In this document: piece after piece, positions 31,387-40,634 of the stretch
How positions within the stretch are numbered: position 1 is the stretch's first letter
How the letters are laid out: the number at the start of each line of letters is the position of its first letter
From: Singulisphaera sp. GP187
GTDB taxonomy: Bacteria; Planctomycetota; GCA-002687715
Assembly: GCA_945907755.1 (NCBI GenBank)
Contig: CAMDTN010000015.1
Span: 1 to 56,557 of the forward strand
Length of the DNA: 56,557 nt
Direction: 5' to 3'
Program-made: the position numbers and the translations under genes
The notes under the pieces: model-generated
What the model was told of the DNA's origin: nothing
What the model saw: only the letters and a program-made list of their open reading frames with translations
Database searches by the model: none

Positions 31387-33174
31387 TCAGTTACCGCCGC
31401 CGCTCTCCGCTGGCGCGACAGCGCGCTTAGGTCCAGTTGGGGCCCCCATGACGCGCATCATCTCGGCTTGAATGGCCTCTTCACGAACGCGTTCTTCGGC
31501 GTCCAAGAAGCGGGCCATATCGTTACTGTCGCGCAAGATCCTCGGGGTAATGAAGATCAGCAGGCTTTCTTTCGTGTTGGACTCCTGCTTGCTGCGGAAT
31601 AGGGCGCCGATGATGGGAAGGTCCCCTAGCAGCGGGATACCGCGTTCGAGATCCGTTTGGCTTTCGCCGATCAGCCCACCGATCACAGCGGTCTGGTTCG
31701 ATTCCAGCAGCAGCGTGGTGACCAGCGTGCTGGAAGCCACCTGCGGCAAGGCGATGCTGACCCGATTAGCGCCCTCGCCCGAGCTGAACACTTGGAAGCC
31801 AGGCAGTTCCGCGGAATTGCCCACCAGTTGCTCCGCTTCGGGGATCACGGTCATCATCACTTTGTCCGTGCCCGGAATCACATGGGGCACCAAGTAAAGC
31901 TGGAACCCTGTCTGCACCGGTGAGTTCGCCGCTTCCTTGATGGAGTATGTCAGGCCGCCGTTCTGGTTGGATTCCGCAACGGTCTCAGCGAAGCGCACGG
32001 TGCGTCCGACGAAGATGGTGGCTTCTTGATTGTCCAAGGCCAGTAGCTTGGGCGCTTGCACGATGCGTGTGCCTTGGTCTTCTTTCAGCAAGTTCAAGGT
32101 GACGGCCATTTGGGTGAAGTCCAACGTGCCGTAGCGCATGGCGCCTTCAAGAGCAGCAGCCGACAATCCCGGAGTGCCCGCAGGGTCCGTAGAAGCGAGG
32201 AGGCCACCGTTCCAACCACCAGGGCCCAAGTGGAAGGGCAAGCGTGTGGGCATGGAACCGCCGCCGATGCTGGCGGAAAGCCCGCCGCTTCCGATGTCCA
32301 ACCCATAGCTGAGCGCGTCGGTGTTTGTTGTGGTGATGAATTTCACATCGATGTAGACCTGCGCAGGTTCAACATCCATGCGCGCCAACATGCGTTCGAC
32401 TTCGTCAACCACGGGCGGAATGTCTTTCACTACGATGATGTTGTTCGTGGCGAAGTACTCGAGCTTGCCAGCACTGGTCAACGCGTTGCGCAGCGCACGC
32501 AGCAGCGCGAAATCCTGTTCAGGGTCTCCCCCGACTGAGGCCGCAGCCTTCGCCTTCAGGGCGTATTCGCTCTTGATCTGCGGGGCGTATGTGGGCGGCG
32601 GGCGCAAATAGCGCACCGGCAGCACTCGCGTGGTCAGTTGTGCTTCCAGCGAACTGGGACGTACCACACGCAAAATCCCGTAGGCTTCATCAACCACTAC
32701 AAAACCCAGGGTGCGCGCCACTGTGTCCAGCGCTGTGCGCCAAGGCACATCCTTCAAACGCAGCCACACGGGGCCTTCAACATCGGGTGCCGAAACGATG
32801 CTAGTACCGGAAACTTTTGCGATGGCATCGATGACCGTCTTGATTTCGGCCCCAGCGAATTCGAAGGTGACGCGGGGTGGCCGTTCCACCAATAGCACGC
32901 CGCCGCGCTGCGAGACCACACAGCCGGTTTGCTCCGCCGCCAAGTCCAACACCGTGCGCCAAGGCGCTTCGCGCAGCGACAAAGTCACTTGGGCTTCGAG
33001 GCCTTTAGCCATGAGGATGTTGGCGCCAGAGCGTTCGCGCAAGTAATTCACAAACTCTGCGATGGGCTGGTTCACCGCCTGCACAGTCACCAAGGCCGCC
33101 TCTTGCGGCACCTGAGATTGAACAGACGGAAGCAGGACAACAGCCGCAACCAAGAGGCAGGTCAAGACACGCAT
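31387..33174 (-). CDS. Secretin (PilQ/GspD family)
   Basis: Forms the outer-membrane gate of a type IV pilus or type II secretion machine. 595 residues. Signal peptide (MRVLTCLLVAAVVLLPSVQS), two short N-terminal STN/N0-like domains (about 25-170), an N1-type domain with the VVVDEAYGILRV and NIIVVKDIPPVVDEVE segments, then the beta domain with QVYIDVKFI, VQAPKLLALDNQEATIFVG and the signature TAVIGGLIGESQ / GIPLLGDLPIIGALFRS, ending LLIFITPRIL. The ATG overlaps the pilOP stop by one base. The short tail (about 50 residues) has no clear pilotin-binding motif. Confidence 0.93.
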   Translation of the reverse strand: MRVLTCLLVAAVVLLPSVQSQVPQEAALVTVQAVNQPIAEFVNYLRERSGANILMAKGLEAQVTLSLREAPWRTVLDLAAEQTGCVVSQRGGVLLVERPPRVTFEFAGAEIKTVIDAIAKVSGTSIVSAPDVEGPVWLRLKDVPWRTALDTVARTLGFVVVDEAYGILRVVRPSSLEAQLTTRVLPVRYLRPPPTYAPQIKSEYALKAKAAASVGGDPEQDFALLRALRNALTSAGKLEYFATNNIIVVKDIPPVVDEVERMLARMDVEPAQVYIDVKFITTTNTDALSYGLDIGSGGLSASIGGGSMPTRLPFHLGPGGWNGGLLASTDPAGTPGLSAAALEGAMRYGTLDFTQMAVTLNLLKEDQGTRIVQAPKLLALDNQEATIFVGRTVRFAETVAESNQNGGLTYSIKEAANSPVQTGFQLYLVPHVIPGTDKVMMTVIPEAEQLVGNSAELPGFQVFSSGEGANRVSIALPQVASSTLVTTLLLESNQTAVIGGLIGESQTDLERGIPLLGDLPIIGALFRSKQESNTKESLLIFITPRILRDSNDMARFLDAEERVREEAIQAEMMRVMGAPTGPKRAVAPAESGGGN

Positions 33175-34325
33175 CAGCGAGTTCCCCCAGTTTTGGGGCG
33201 GGCCACGCGGGCGGCCAGCGCCCGACGGAAGACCACACCCTTGAATTCGAATTCGACCGCATCGGCAAGGACTGCCCGCACAGTGGCGCCTTCAACCAAC
33301 TCGCCAGCCACATACCCACGGCCGTTGATGACGACGAGGGACGCAGGCGCGTTCTCGGCGCACAGAATGGCGCCGGTGATTTCCAGTTGCAGCCGCGTGA
33401 TCTCTTCACGCAGAGCCAGCGCTGCCGCCGCAGCAGCAGCCGCTTCTGCAGCCGCCTCCGTGAGCTTCGCAGCATCAGCGGCCGCGGCCGTCGAGGCGCT
33501 TGTATCTGTCGCAGATGCTGCTGCGGTTGCCGAGGCAACCACAACTTCATCCACAACCGCCACTGGCGTCACTTCCGCTGGGTCGCGGAACGGGTCGCGA
33601 CGCCCTGCCGCACCCAAGAATGTGTAGCGCTCGAAGCCAGGCGCGGCCACAGCACTGGGCACGCGCCCTTCGCGGATCAACCGCTCCGTGCGCGCTTCGC
33701 CGTCGGCAATGACCACCGCGCCGTCTTGCTGCGTCTTGGGTTCGTAGACATAGGTTTCCAAGGCGAGTTCCACTGTGTGGGCCTTGGTCCCTTTGGAATT
33801 GTTCGACGATCCGCTTTCCACGCTGAGAGTGGGGAAAGCAACGAAACGCGCGTAGCGGTTTTCGAAGCTGTCCAAGAAACGCAGCAATCCCTCCATGTCG
33901 GCGGCGAGTTTCAAGCGGTAGGTGACACGCGCAAACGCCTCGCGCTGCGTGCCTTTACGCACCTTGCGGTTGCGTGCCAACGAGTCGTCCAATTCTGTGA
34001 TCTGCACGCGTGCCTCAGCGGCGGAGCGCGTCAACTGCTCCACGAAATCATTGATCTCGGCGTCATCCGGCAAGATGCGCGAGTACGCCTCCAAACGGTG
34101 GCGTTGAATAAGCACTTCATCCTCAACCGGTGTGGTGACGGCGAGGTCCCTGTCGGCCTTGGCCACACGCGCACTCAGCGTTGCATTCTCTTCGTCTAAC
34201 GCCATGGTTTCGCTCCACGCTGTCCAAGCCCCGTGGCCGCAGAGAGCAGAGAACAACAAACCGGCGGTGCAATACAGCGCCGATGGGCGGCGCAAGAATG
34301 CCTTGATGTGCTTAGCAGTTTTCAT
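33174..34325 (-). CDS. PilO-PilP-type fusion protein
   Basis: 383 residues. One membrane helix (about 17-38), then a coiled-coil and a PilO-like periplasmic domain (about 80-205, DFVEQLTRSAAEARVQITEL, MEGLLRFLDSFENRYARFV). At about 240 comes FLGAAGRRDPFRDP, the RDPF motif of PilP, followed by an Ala-rich helix and a beta-rich segment (LQLEITGAILC, RGYVAGELVEGATVRAV, VEFEFKGVVF) like the PilP/GspC homology region. It would link the inner-membrane alignment complex to the secretin. It lies 3 bases after pilMN and overlaps the secretin gene. Confidence 0.7.
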   Translation of the reverse strand: MKTAKHIKAFLRRPSALYCTAGLLFSALCGHGAWTAWSETMALDEENATLSARVAKADRDLAVTTPVEDEVLIQRHRLEAYSRILPDDAEINDFVEQLTRSAAEARVQITELDDSLARNRKVRKGTQREAFARVTYRLKLAADMEGLLRFLDSFENRYARFVAFPTLSVESGSSNNSKGTKAHTVELALETYVYEPKTQQDGAVVIADGEARTERLIREGRVPSAVAAPGFERYTFLGAAGRRDPFRDPAEVTPVAVVDEVVVASATAAASATDTSASTAAAADAAKLTEAAAEAAAAAAAALALREEITRLQLEITGAILCAENAPASLVVINGRGYVAGELVEGATVRAVLADAVEFEFKGVVFRRALAARVARPKTGGTR

Positions 34326-34328
34326 AGA

Positions 34329-35873
34329 TCAGCCCCCCGCTTTCGCCACCGTGGGCTTGCTCACCTTTTCTGGCACACGCGAGGCCATCTGCATGTCCAG
34401 CGCCACGATCCACGCGGGCCGACCGTCCGAAAGTTCAACTGCCTTACCCGCCGGGTTGTTGATGTTTTCGAACGAGCCCGTGAAGAACGCCGAAGTCTTG
34501 AGGCGCTCGTGGAAAGTATTGAATCTTTGCAGTGGATCGCCCTTGCGTTCCGCGAGGCACCACCCTTGCAAGCTCACCGTTTCGCCGACCGCCTTGCGCC
34601 CCGCGGCGGCACGCGCTTCAGGCACCTTCACGCTCAGCGAATTCAGCCACATGCTGGCGCCCGACGCATCGGACTCACTGGTGACTTGCCAAAGTTCGTC
34701 CAGTTTGCGGGTCCATGGAACACGCGAAGTTGCGATCTCGCGAATGATGCGCCCGCGATCGTCGATGTCGCTCTTCTCCGCGCGCAGCCCTGCAAGGTGC
34801 AGCAAACGCGTCTCGCGGCTTTTCACAGCAGTCAGCAACTGCTGCCTGCGCGTGGTTGCTGCATCCAACGAACCGAACCCGAATTGGAACCACGCGGCGG
34901 CGCTGGCGGCGAACACCAAGGTCACCAGAGCACACGCTGCGGCCGTCTTCGGCGACCAGCGCCGCACCGCGCGGCGCGATTCAGGCAACAGATCTGGCAC
35001 ACCGGCTACGCGCACCAATGCCAGTTTCGCTACACCCAATGCAGCGGCGAGCGCCGCCCGGTCCTTGGCATCCAAGGCTGCGGAGGTGCCGTCGCAAGCG
35101 AAGCCCGCACAAGGATCCAGCACCTCTACTGGCAGGTTCAAGGTGGCCGCGAGCTGTTCAGCCACACTCGGCACGGTTGCTCCCTCGCCCGCAAGCAACA
35201 CGCGCTCCACCACGCCGGATTCGTCGCTACCCATGGCAGCAAGCATGAGTTCGGCCTCGGCGGCAATTTCTGCGACAACGCCCGCACGGGCCAAGTCATC
35301 CAAACCAATGGAGTGATGCCGATCGCCGCAGACGCGCCCACCTTGCACCACCACGAATTCCGTTCCACTCGCCGTGATCTCTACCACCAACGAGCGCTGT
35401 GGCCCCGCAACGACCGCTGCGAGAGCTTGCGAGCGCGCCACGACAAATGTAGGGCGCAAGCCAGCGGCGTCGACGCATTCGAGGGCGGCATCCAGCGCAG
35501 CGCGCGGCACTACTGCGACGCGATGCTGGCCGTTCGCTTCGAGGCTTACAGCTCCGCAGAGTTCTTCCGCACTGAAAGGCAGATCGCGCGTAGCCAACTC
35601 GATGCCCATGGCAACGGGGTTGCCTGCGTGCACGCCATCAACGCGCTGCACCCATGTTGCGCCCTGCGGCAACACCACAGCGGCCCGGCGCTCCTTGACG
35701 CCGGTGCCCTTTAAGAACCCCTGAAGAACAGCACTCGGGTGCGCCCCCGTAGGAACGGGCCGAACTGTCGCTGCACCCAATGAGAGTTTTCCGCCGTTCT
35801 CGCGCAACTCCAGCGCTTTCACGCAGGAGGCATTCGCATCGACGGCGACCAGTGAGGTAGAGCGCACAAACAT
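34329..35873 (-). CDS. PilM-PilN fusion protein
   Basis: 514 residues. Residues 1-290 form a PilM-like actin-fold domain (STSLVAVDANASCVKALEL, VVEITASGTEFVVVQGG, RVLLAGEGATVPSVAEQL). It then continues into a PilN-like part: DLLPESRRAVRR (the PilN N-terminal sequence that normally docks into PilM), one membrane helix (about 309-332), and a periplasmic domain. GspL of type II systems has the same layout. ATG 35873 has AAGGAG 5 bases upstream. It heads pilMN-pilOP-secretin and lies 104 bases after ptsI; no good promoter was seen in that gap. Confidence 0.78.
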   Translation of the reverse strand: MFVRSTSLVAVDANASCVKALELRENGGKLSLGAATVRPVPTGAHPSAVLQGFLKGTGVKERRAAVVLPQGATWVQRVDGVHAGNPVAMGIELATRDLPFSAEELCGAVSLEANGQHRVAVVPRAALDAALECVDAAGLRPTFVVARSQALAAVVAGPQRSLVVEITASGTEFVVVQGGRVCGDRHHSIGLDDLARAGVVAEIAAEAELMLAAMGSDESGVVERVLLAGEGATVPSVAEQLAATLNLPVEVLDPCAGFACDGTSAALDAKDRAALAAALGVAKLALVRVAGVPDLLPESRRAVRRWSPKTAAACALVTLVFAASAAAWFQFGFGSLDAATTRRQQLLTAVKSRETRLLHLAGLRAEKSDIDDRGRIIREIATSRVPWTRKLDELWQVTSESDASGASMWLNSLSVKVPEARAAAGRKAVGETVSLQGWCLAERKGDPLQRFNTFHERLKTSAFFTGSFENINNPAGKAVELSDGRPAWIVALDMQMASRVPEKVSKPTVAKAGG

Positions 35874-35977
35874 GAACACTCCTTGCGCTGCAGCATTGAG
35901 ATACGCATGCATACGCTGATTGGTACTTCGGTCGGCTTGGTGGCGTGCTTGAGACGCCCGGCCGCGCAACTTCGTGC

Positions 35978-37714
35978 TCAGCCTCTGCGAGTCGAGCGAG
36001 TGGCGCGTATGCCGTGGAAGGCGTCGAGCAAGCGATCTGCTGCAAGCGGCCCTGGGGCCGCCAACACGGCTTCAGTCAATTCACGGCACGCGGCGTCGTG
36101 GCAGTTGCGCACCGCTTCAGCGATTTCGCGCAGTCGGCTAGTAGCCATGGACAAGCTGGTGAACCCGAGGCCCACCAAGAGCGGTGTGAAGCGACTCATG
36201 CCCGCAATCTCACCGCAGACAGTGATTGGTTTTCCGGTGGCCCTTGCTGCCTGCACCGCAAGTTGCATCAATTTCAGCACGCCGGGGTGCTGTGGGACGA
36301 AGAGCGACGCCACTTCCGGATTGGTGCGGTCCACCGCCAAGGAATACTGGATCAGATCGTTGCTGCCGATGCTCACGAAATCCGCCTCTGCGAACAGCGC
36401 AGGTGCAACCAGCGCGGTGACTGGCAGTTCGAGCATGGCCCCGACCGGCAATGATTCACAGAACGCGAGTCCTTCACGGCGGAGTTCCGCCATGGCTTCA
36501 TGCAGCGCGGCCCGGGCACGCAGAAACTCTTCTGCATCAGTCACCATCGGAAACAGGATGCGCGCGTTGCCATGCACACTGGCTCGCAGCACCGCACGAA
36601 GCTGCGTCTTGAAGATGTCGCCGTAGGCAAAACTCAATCGCAGCGAGCGCAGCCCAAGCGCCGGATTGGGTTCGCGCCCTGCCTGGATGCGCGGGTCCCA
36701 TTTGTCGGAACCGAAATCCATGGTGCGAATGACCACAGGCCGCTGGCCCATGGCACGCAACAAGCGCGCGTAGTGCTGCGTTTGGAAATCCTCGTTGGGC
36801 GCATGCTCGCGTCCTAAAAACAAGTACTCCGTGCGGTGCAACCCAATGCCAGCCACGCCTTGTTGTTTCAGCTCACGCGCGCCTAAGTCCGAGTCGATGT
36901 TGCCGTGAAGATCGATCTGCGTGCCGTCACGGGTGCGCGACTCGCCCACTTCACCGCTGGCCTTCTGCTGCAAGCGGCGCATGCGTACTTGAGCATTCCT
37001 GACGGTGGCCGCGTCAGGCTGCACCACCAGATCCTGGTTGAATCCATCCACGATGACGCGCGCTCCAGCCGGCACATTGCCCAATGCCGAGCCAAGGCCC
37101 ACCAGCGCAGGAATCCCGAGGTGTCTGGCGAGAATCGCCGTGTGCGAAGCCGGGCCGCCGTGCACTGTGGCGAAACCGACCACACGCTGACGGTCCAGCG
37201 AAGCGGCTTGCGTCGGTGTGAGATCGTCCGCAATGATCACGCTGTTTTTCGGCAGCTTGTCGGGCAGTGCGCGGCTGCTGACCCCTTGCAGGTGCGACAC
37301 CAAACGGCGTTGGATGTCGAGCAAGTCGGGGATGCGGCTCGGCAACGGTTCTGGAAGCCCGCGCAACTCTTCCATCAGAGTACGGAAGTGTCGCACTACC
37401 GCGGTGGCCGCTTCATCCCGGTCTCCGCTAATCAACCGGCGAATTGGGCGCAGAATTGAAATCTCGTCTTCAAGGAATGCGAGATAAGTGTTGATGATCT
37501 CGCTGACATCCCCTAACGCTGCCCGCGTCGTTTCTTTCAGCTTGCGCAGGTCTTCTGCGACGGCGGCCACTGCTTCGTCGAAGCGTTCCAACTCGCGTGG
37601 CACATGGGCTCGAGTGACTTGCAACTCGGGCACTTCGCGATCGACATTGCCGACTATGACAGCCACGCCTATGGCGATCCCGTCAGAAACCATGATGCCT
37701 TTGAGGCGTTCCAT
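35978..37714 (-). CDS. ptsI: PTS enzyme I (PEP-protein phosphotransferase)
   Basis: Transfers phosphate from phosphoenolpyruvate to HPr. 578 residues, normal length and without the GAF domain of PtsP. N-terminal domain with phospho-acceptor His191 in GGPASHTAILARHLGIPALVG-type context; C-terminal PEP-binding domain with GIGLHRTEYLFLGRE, VIRTMDFGSDKWDP, FVSIGSNDLIQYSLAVDR and the active Cys in TVCGEIAG. It starts 4 bases after the ptsH stop. No sugar-specific EIIBC is in the window, so a regulatory or kinase-feeding role is likely. Confidence 0.93.
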   Translation of the reverse strand: MERLKGIMVSDGIAIGVAVIVGNVDREVPELQVTRAHVPRELERFDEAVAAVAEDLRKLKETTRAALGDVSEIINTYLAFLEDEISILRPIRRLISGDRDEAATAVVRHFRTLMEELRGLPEPLPSRIPDLLDIQRRLVSHLQGVSSRALPDKLPKNSVIIADDLTPTQAASLDRQRVVGFATVHGGPASHTAILARHLGIPALVGLGSALGNVPAGARVIVDGFNQDLVVQPDAATVRNAQVRMRRLQQKASGEVGESRTRDGTQIDLHGNIDSDLGARELKQQGVAGIGLHRTEYLFLGREHAPNEDFQTQHYARLLRAMGQRPVVIRTMDFGSDKWDPRIQAGREPNPALGLRSLRLSFAYGDIFKTQLRAVLRASVHGNARILFPMVTDAEEFLRARAALHEAMAELRREGLAFCESLPVGAMLELPVTALVAPALFAEADFVSIGSNDLIQYSLAVDRTNPEVASLFVPQHPGVLKLMQLAVQAARATGKPITVCGEIAGMSRFTPLLVGLGFTSLSMATSRLREIAEAVRNCHDAACRELTEAVLAAPGPLAADRLLDAFHGIRATRSTRRG

Positions 37715-37718
37715 GGGC

Positions 37719-37994
37719 CTATTCGCCGAAGCCGCGACCCACGAGTTCGGCCAATGCTTGCACAGCAGCACTTGCGTCAGCGCCGCTGGCTTCGAACGCG
37801 AGGATGGTTCCCTGCGGCGAAGCCAGCATCATCACTTCCATAATGCTCTTGCAGTCAGCGCTGCGCTCACCGACACGCATGGTGACCACCGCCTCGAACT
37901 TGTTGGCGGTGCGCACGATCAGTGCGGACGGACGTGCATGCAGCCCCTGCTCGTTGGGCAGCGTCACATTGACGCGCGCGGACGGAGCACTCAT
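37719..37994 (-). CDS. ptsH: PTS phosphocarrier protein HPr
   Basis: 91 residues. EI-dependent phosphorylation site His19 in NEQGLHARPSALIV; regulatory serine Ser50 in CKSIMEVMMLAS, the site that HPr kinase uses. Both are intact, so both kinds of phosphorylation are possible. It shares ATGA with yvcK upstream and is followed directly by ptsI. Confidence 0.93.
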   Translation of the reverse strand: MSAPSARVNVTLPNEQGLHARPSALIVRTANKFEAVVTMRVGERSADCKSIMEVMMLASPQGTILAFEASGADASAAVQALAELVGRGFGE

Positions 37995-38956
37995 GCGCGA
38001 ACCTCCTGAGAAATTGCAAGTACCTCGGCAGCGAGACGCTCACTGTCGTGACGCACCATGCCACCAGGAAGCACGGTGGACAATGCCCTGACCAGCAGCG
38101 GAATGCCCGCGACGCTGCTCGTTGTCGGCGCTGCTTCCATCGGCGCGGCACCGTCGTCGGCGTAATGTGCCAGCACTACTTCAGGCAGTTGCGACGAGGA
38201 CGCCAACACACAGTCAATGCGCTCAAGCCCCGAGATTGCTTGCAGACTCTTCACATGGCGCTCTATGTCGAAACCGTCAGTTTCGCCGGGCTGTGTCATC
38301 AAGTTGGCCACAAGGATGACACGCCCGCGGCAAGCCTGAATGGCATCCACCATGCCTGGCACCAATAAGTTTGGCAGGATGCTGGTGTAGAGGCTGCCAG
38401 GACCGAGCACCACGGCTGCTGCACCGTGAATGCGCGCGGCAAGCGCCGGATCGATGGCAGGTGGCTGCGGGCGCAGTTGCATCTTCACGATGGGTTTGGC
38501 CGAGCGCGAAATGGCTTGCTCGCCTGTGGACTTGCTTCCATCAGCATGCAGCGCTTCCAACACCACACGTGTTTCGGTGCTGGGAACAACTTCGCCCGCG
38601 CATTCCAAAAGTGCCGCTGCGCGCTGCAACGATTCGGTGAAACTACCCGTGAGTTGCGTCAACACGGCCAGCATCAGATTGCCGAAGGCGTGCCCGCGCA
38701 AGACCGAATCTGTGAAGCGATAGCTGAATAGATCCTGCAGCAACGGGTCGCCGGTGGCCAAGGCCACAAGGCAAGAGCGGGCGTCGCCTGGGGCAAGAAT
38801 TTGATAATCCTTGCGCAGCCGCCCGCTGGAGCCGCCGTCATCAGCCACAGTCACGACTGCCGTGATCTCGCGAGTGCGCGTCTTCAGCCCGCGCAAGCAC
38901 GCAGTGATACCGGTGCCGCCGCCAAGAACTACGATGCGTCCGCTGCTGGGCGGCAT
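37991..38956 (-). CDS. YvcK/CofD-like gluconeogenesis factor
   Basis: 321 residues. VVLGGGTGITACLRGLK, VTVADDGGSSGRLRKD, GDARSCLVAL, GHAFGNLMLAVL, and VLGPGSLYTSILPNLLVPG are the YvcK-family motifs; DD and GGG residues bind UDP-sugar or nucleotide. In Bacillus and mycobacteria YvcK binds UDP-GlcNAc and steers carbon to cell-wall precursors. Here it lies between ptsN and ptsH, which tightly links wall/carbon control with the PTS relay. ptsN ends 6 bases upstream. Confidence 0.9.
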   Translation of the reverse strand: MPPSSGRIVVLGGGTGITACLRGLKTRTREITAVVTVADDGGSSGRLRKDYQILAPGDARSCLVALATGDPLLQDLFSYRFTDSVLRGHAFGNLMLAVLTQLTGSFTESLQRAAALLECAGEVVPSTETRVVLEALHADGSKSTGEQAISRSAKPIVKMQLRPQPPAIDPALAARIHGAAAVVLGPGSLYTSILPNLLVPGMVDAIQACRGRVILVANLMTQPGETDGFDIERHVKSLQAISGLERIDCVLASSSQLPEVVLAHYADDGAAPMEAAPTTSSVAGIPLLVRALSTVLPGGMVRHDSERLAAEVLAISQEVRA

Positions 38957-38962
38957 TGCGGC

Positions 38963-39430
38963 TCAGACCTCTGCCGCTGCTTCCGCAAGCACATCGTAGA
39001 TGGTGGCGGTGTTGTTGGCCCCGAGGATGAAACGCCGCCAGCCTTGATTGCGCATGGCCCCCGCAAGGAACGAAAGCGTCTGCAAATACTCACCACGCAG
39101 CGCTTCAGGACCAGCCAAGCAGATCAGCACGCGAGTGCGCTCGCCATCGAGGGCGCCAAAGTCCACCCCCGTCGGGTGACGTGCAACCAGCATGTGGATG
39201 CGTTGGAGGGACGGGTGAAACACATGTGGTAGCGCCACACCGAAACCGAAGGCGGTGGTACCGCGCACTTCGCGTTCCGTATAGGCAGCTGCTATGGCGT
39301 CTGAAATCTGTGCGTCGATGGCGCCGCTGCGCGCCAGTGCGGCGGCCACTTCCCCGAAGACCTGCTCACGGGTGATGCCTGCAAGCCGTTCGATCCCATG
39401 CCGCTCACCGACCATCACTTCCAAATTCAT
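38963..39430 (-). CDS. ptsN: EIIA-Ntr/fructose-type PTS protein
   Basis: 155 residues, single PTS EIIA type-2 domain. Phospho-acceptor His is in FGFGVALPHVFHP; TREQVFGEVAAALARSGAID and VLICLAGPEALRGEYLQTLS are family segments. No EIIB or EIIC domain is attached or adjacent. ATG 39430 is chosen because GAGGTG precedes it by 5 bases. hpf lies just upstream, the same hpf-ptsN order as in the proteobacterial rpoN locus, though rpoN is absent here. Confidence 0.88.
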   Translation of the reverse strand: MNLEVMVGERHGIERLAGITREQVFGEVAAALARSGAIDAQISDAIAAAYTEREVRGTTAFGFGVALPHVFHPSLQRIHMLVARHPTGVDFGALDGERTRVLICLAGPEALRGEYLQTLSFLAGAMRNQGWRRFILGANNTATIYDVLAEAAAEV

Positions 39431-39502
39431 CAGTGCACCTCGCGCTTGGTTTCGCAAAGCGTTGCCCAGCGCAGCAACGCACAGGCACGCTCCAGAGATC
39501 GC

Positions 39503-39531
39503 ACCCTATGCAAAGCGACGCACAGGCTCAA
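39503..39531 (-). promoter_or_regulatory. Possible promoter for ptsN-yvcK-ptsH-ptsI
   Basis: TTGAGC, a 17-base spacer and TAGGGT in the 109-base gap between hpf and ptsN. Weak -10 match. Confidence 0.3.
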
Positions 39532-39539
39532 GCGCCCGC

Positions 39540-39836
39540 CTAAGGCCGGTGGTCCGTCAAGCGATCCTTGAAAGCGCGCACTTGTGCGGCCAGGCGCGCT
39601 TCAAGAACATCAACCGCTGTGCGCAGGTCATGGGCCTCTGCGTGGGCCACGAATCTGTGCCCGTTCGGGCCGTGCATCACAGCTTCTACGCGTTGGCCTG
39701 TCTTGGTGGCGTCCACCACAATTTCCGCCGACTCCAAGCGCTCGGAAAGGTGCAACACCTTTTCCAACTTCGCGCGAACATACTCGCGTACTTCTTCATC
39801 AAGATGCTGGTGTCGTCCAGTGATCGTGAATTGCAT
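39540..39836 (-). CDS. hpf: Ribosome hibernation-promoting factor (short form)
   Basis: 98 residues, with only the HPF/YfiA N-terminal domain, so it is the short form, which in proteobacteria works with RMF. MQFTITGRHQHLDEEVREYV, KLEKVLHLSERLESAEIVVD, and HAEAHDLRTAVDVLEARLAAQ fit the family. It binds the 30S subunit in stationary phase. It lies downstream of truA and upstream of ptsN. Confidence 0.93.
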   Translation of the reverse strand: MQFTITGRHQHLDEEVREYVRAKLEKVLHLSERLESAEIVVDATKTGQRVEAVMHGPNGHRFVAHAEAHDLRTAVDVLEARLAAQVRAFKDRLTDHRP

Positions 39837-39873
39837 GCGCTATCCCCTTGCCGACAACATCGGCCACCAAAGT

Positions 39874-40632
39874 CTAAACCCTAAGGTCTCCTGCATAGTG
39901 CACTTCCACCAAAGCCAAACCGTAGGGTGGAACGGTGAATCCGGCGCAAGTGCGCTGCTTTGACGCAAGAATCTGTGCGATGCAGTCCTCATTCTTGCGC
40001 CCTACGCCAACATCAATGAGTGTGCCTGTGATGATGCGCACCATGTTGTAGAGAAACCCGGTGCCGGTGACATCCACCTGCACCAACGGACCGTGCTTGC
40101 ATACGGATGCGCTTAGCACGGTGCGCACACAAGAGGGCTTTCGTTCCGCCAGTTTTGTGAAGGCTGAAAAATCGTGCTTGCCCACCAACGCTTGCGCCGC
40201 CCGATCCATGGCCGCGACATCCAGTGGCAAGGGCACATGAAACGCCGTGCGCAGCAGCAGAGGGCGCCGCACGCGATCGCTGAGAATCGTGTAACGGTAG
40301 TGCTTCGACTTCGCACTCTTGCGAGCATGAAACCCGTCTGCGACCTCTTCGACTGAAAGTACAGCAACATCATCCGGCAGCAGCGCGTTCAGACTTACGC
40401 GCATTTTGGCCGCCGTGATGGAGTGGTTCAGATGAATGCTCACCACCTGACCTAGTGCGTGCACACCAGCATCGGTGCGCCCTGACGCTTCTGCCCGCAC
40501 GCTTTCACGCGTGATGACTTGAAGCGCATCTTCCAATACGGATTGGACGCTGAGCCCGTTGGACTGCCTCGCCCAGCCAACAAAGCGCGTACCGTCGTAT
40601 TCGACAACCAGTTTCAGAGTGCGCGACGCCAA
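39874..40632 (-). CDS. truA: tRNA pseudouridine synthase A
   Basis: Makes pseudouridine at positions 38-40 of the tRNA anticodon stem. 252 residues. LKLVVEYDGTRFVGWARQ opens the fold; the catalytic Asp lies in ASGRTDAGVHALGQVV; LNALLPDDVAV, KHYRYTIL and FLYNMVRIITGTL follow. There is no ATG near the family N-terminus; TTG 40632-40630 (reading MASRTLKLVVEY) begins just after the pentapeptide gene's stop and is the best start. Confidence 0.9.
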   Translation of the reverse strand: MASRTLKLVVEYDGTRFVGWARQSNGLSVQSVLEDALQVITRESVRAEASGRTDAGVHALGQVVSIHLNHSITAAKMRVSLNALLPDDVAVLSVEEVADGFHARKSAKSKHYRYTILSDRVRRPLLLRTAFHVPLPLDVAAMDRAAQALVGKHDFSAFTKLAERKPSCVRTVLSASVCKHGPLVQVDVTGTGFLYNMVRIITGTLIDVGVGRKNEDCIAQILASKQRTCAGFTVPPYGLALVEVHYAGDLRV

Positions 40633-40634
40633 AG

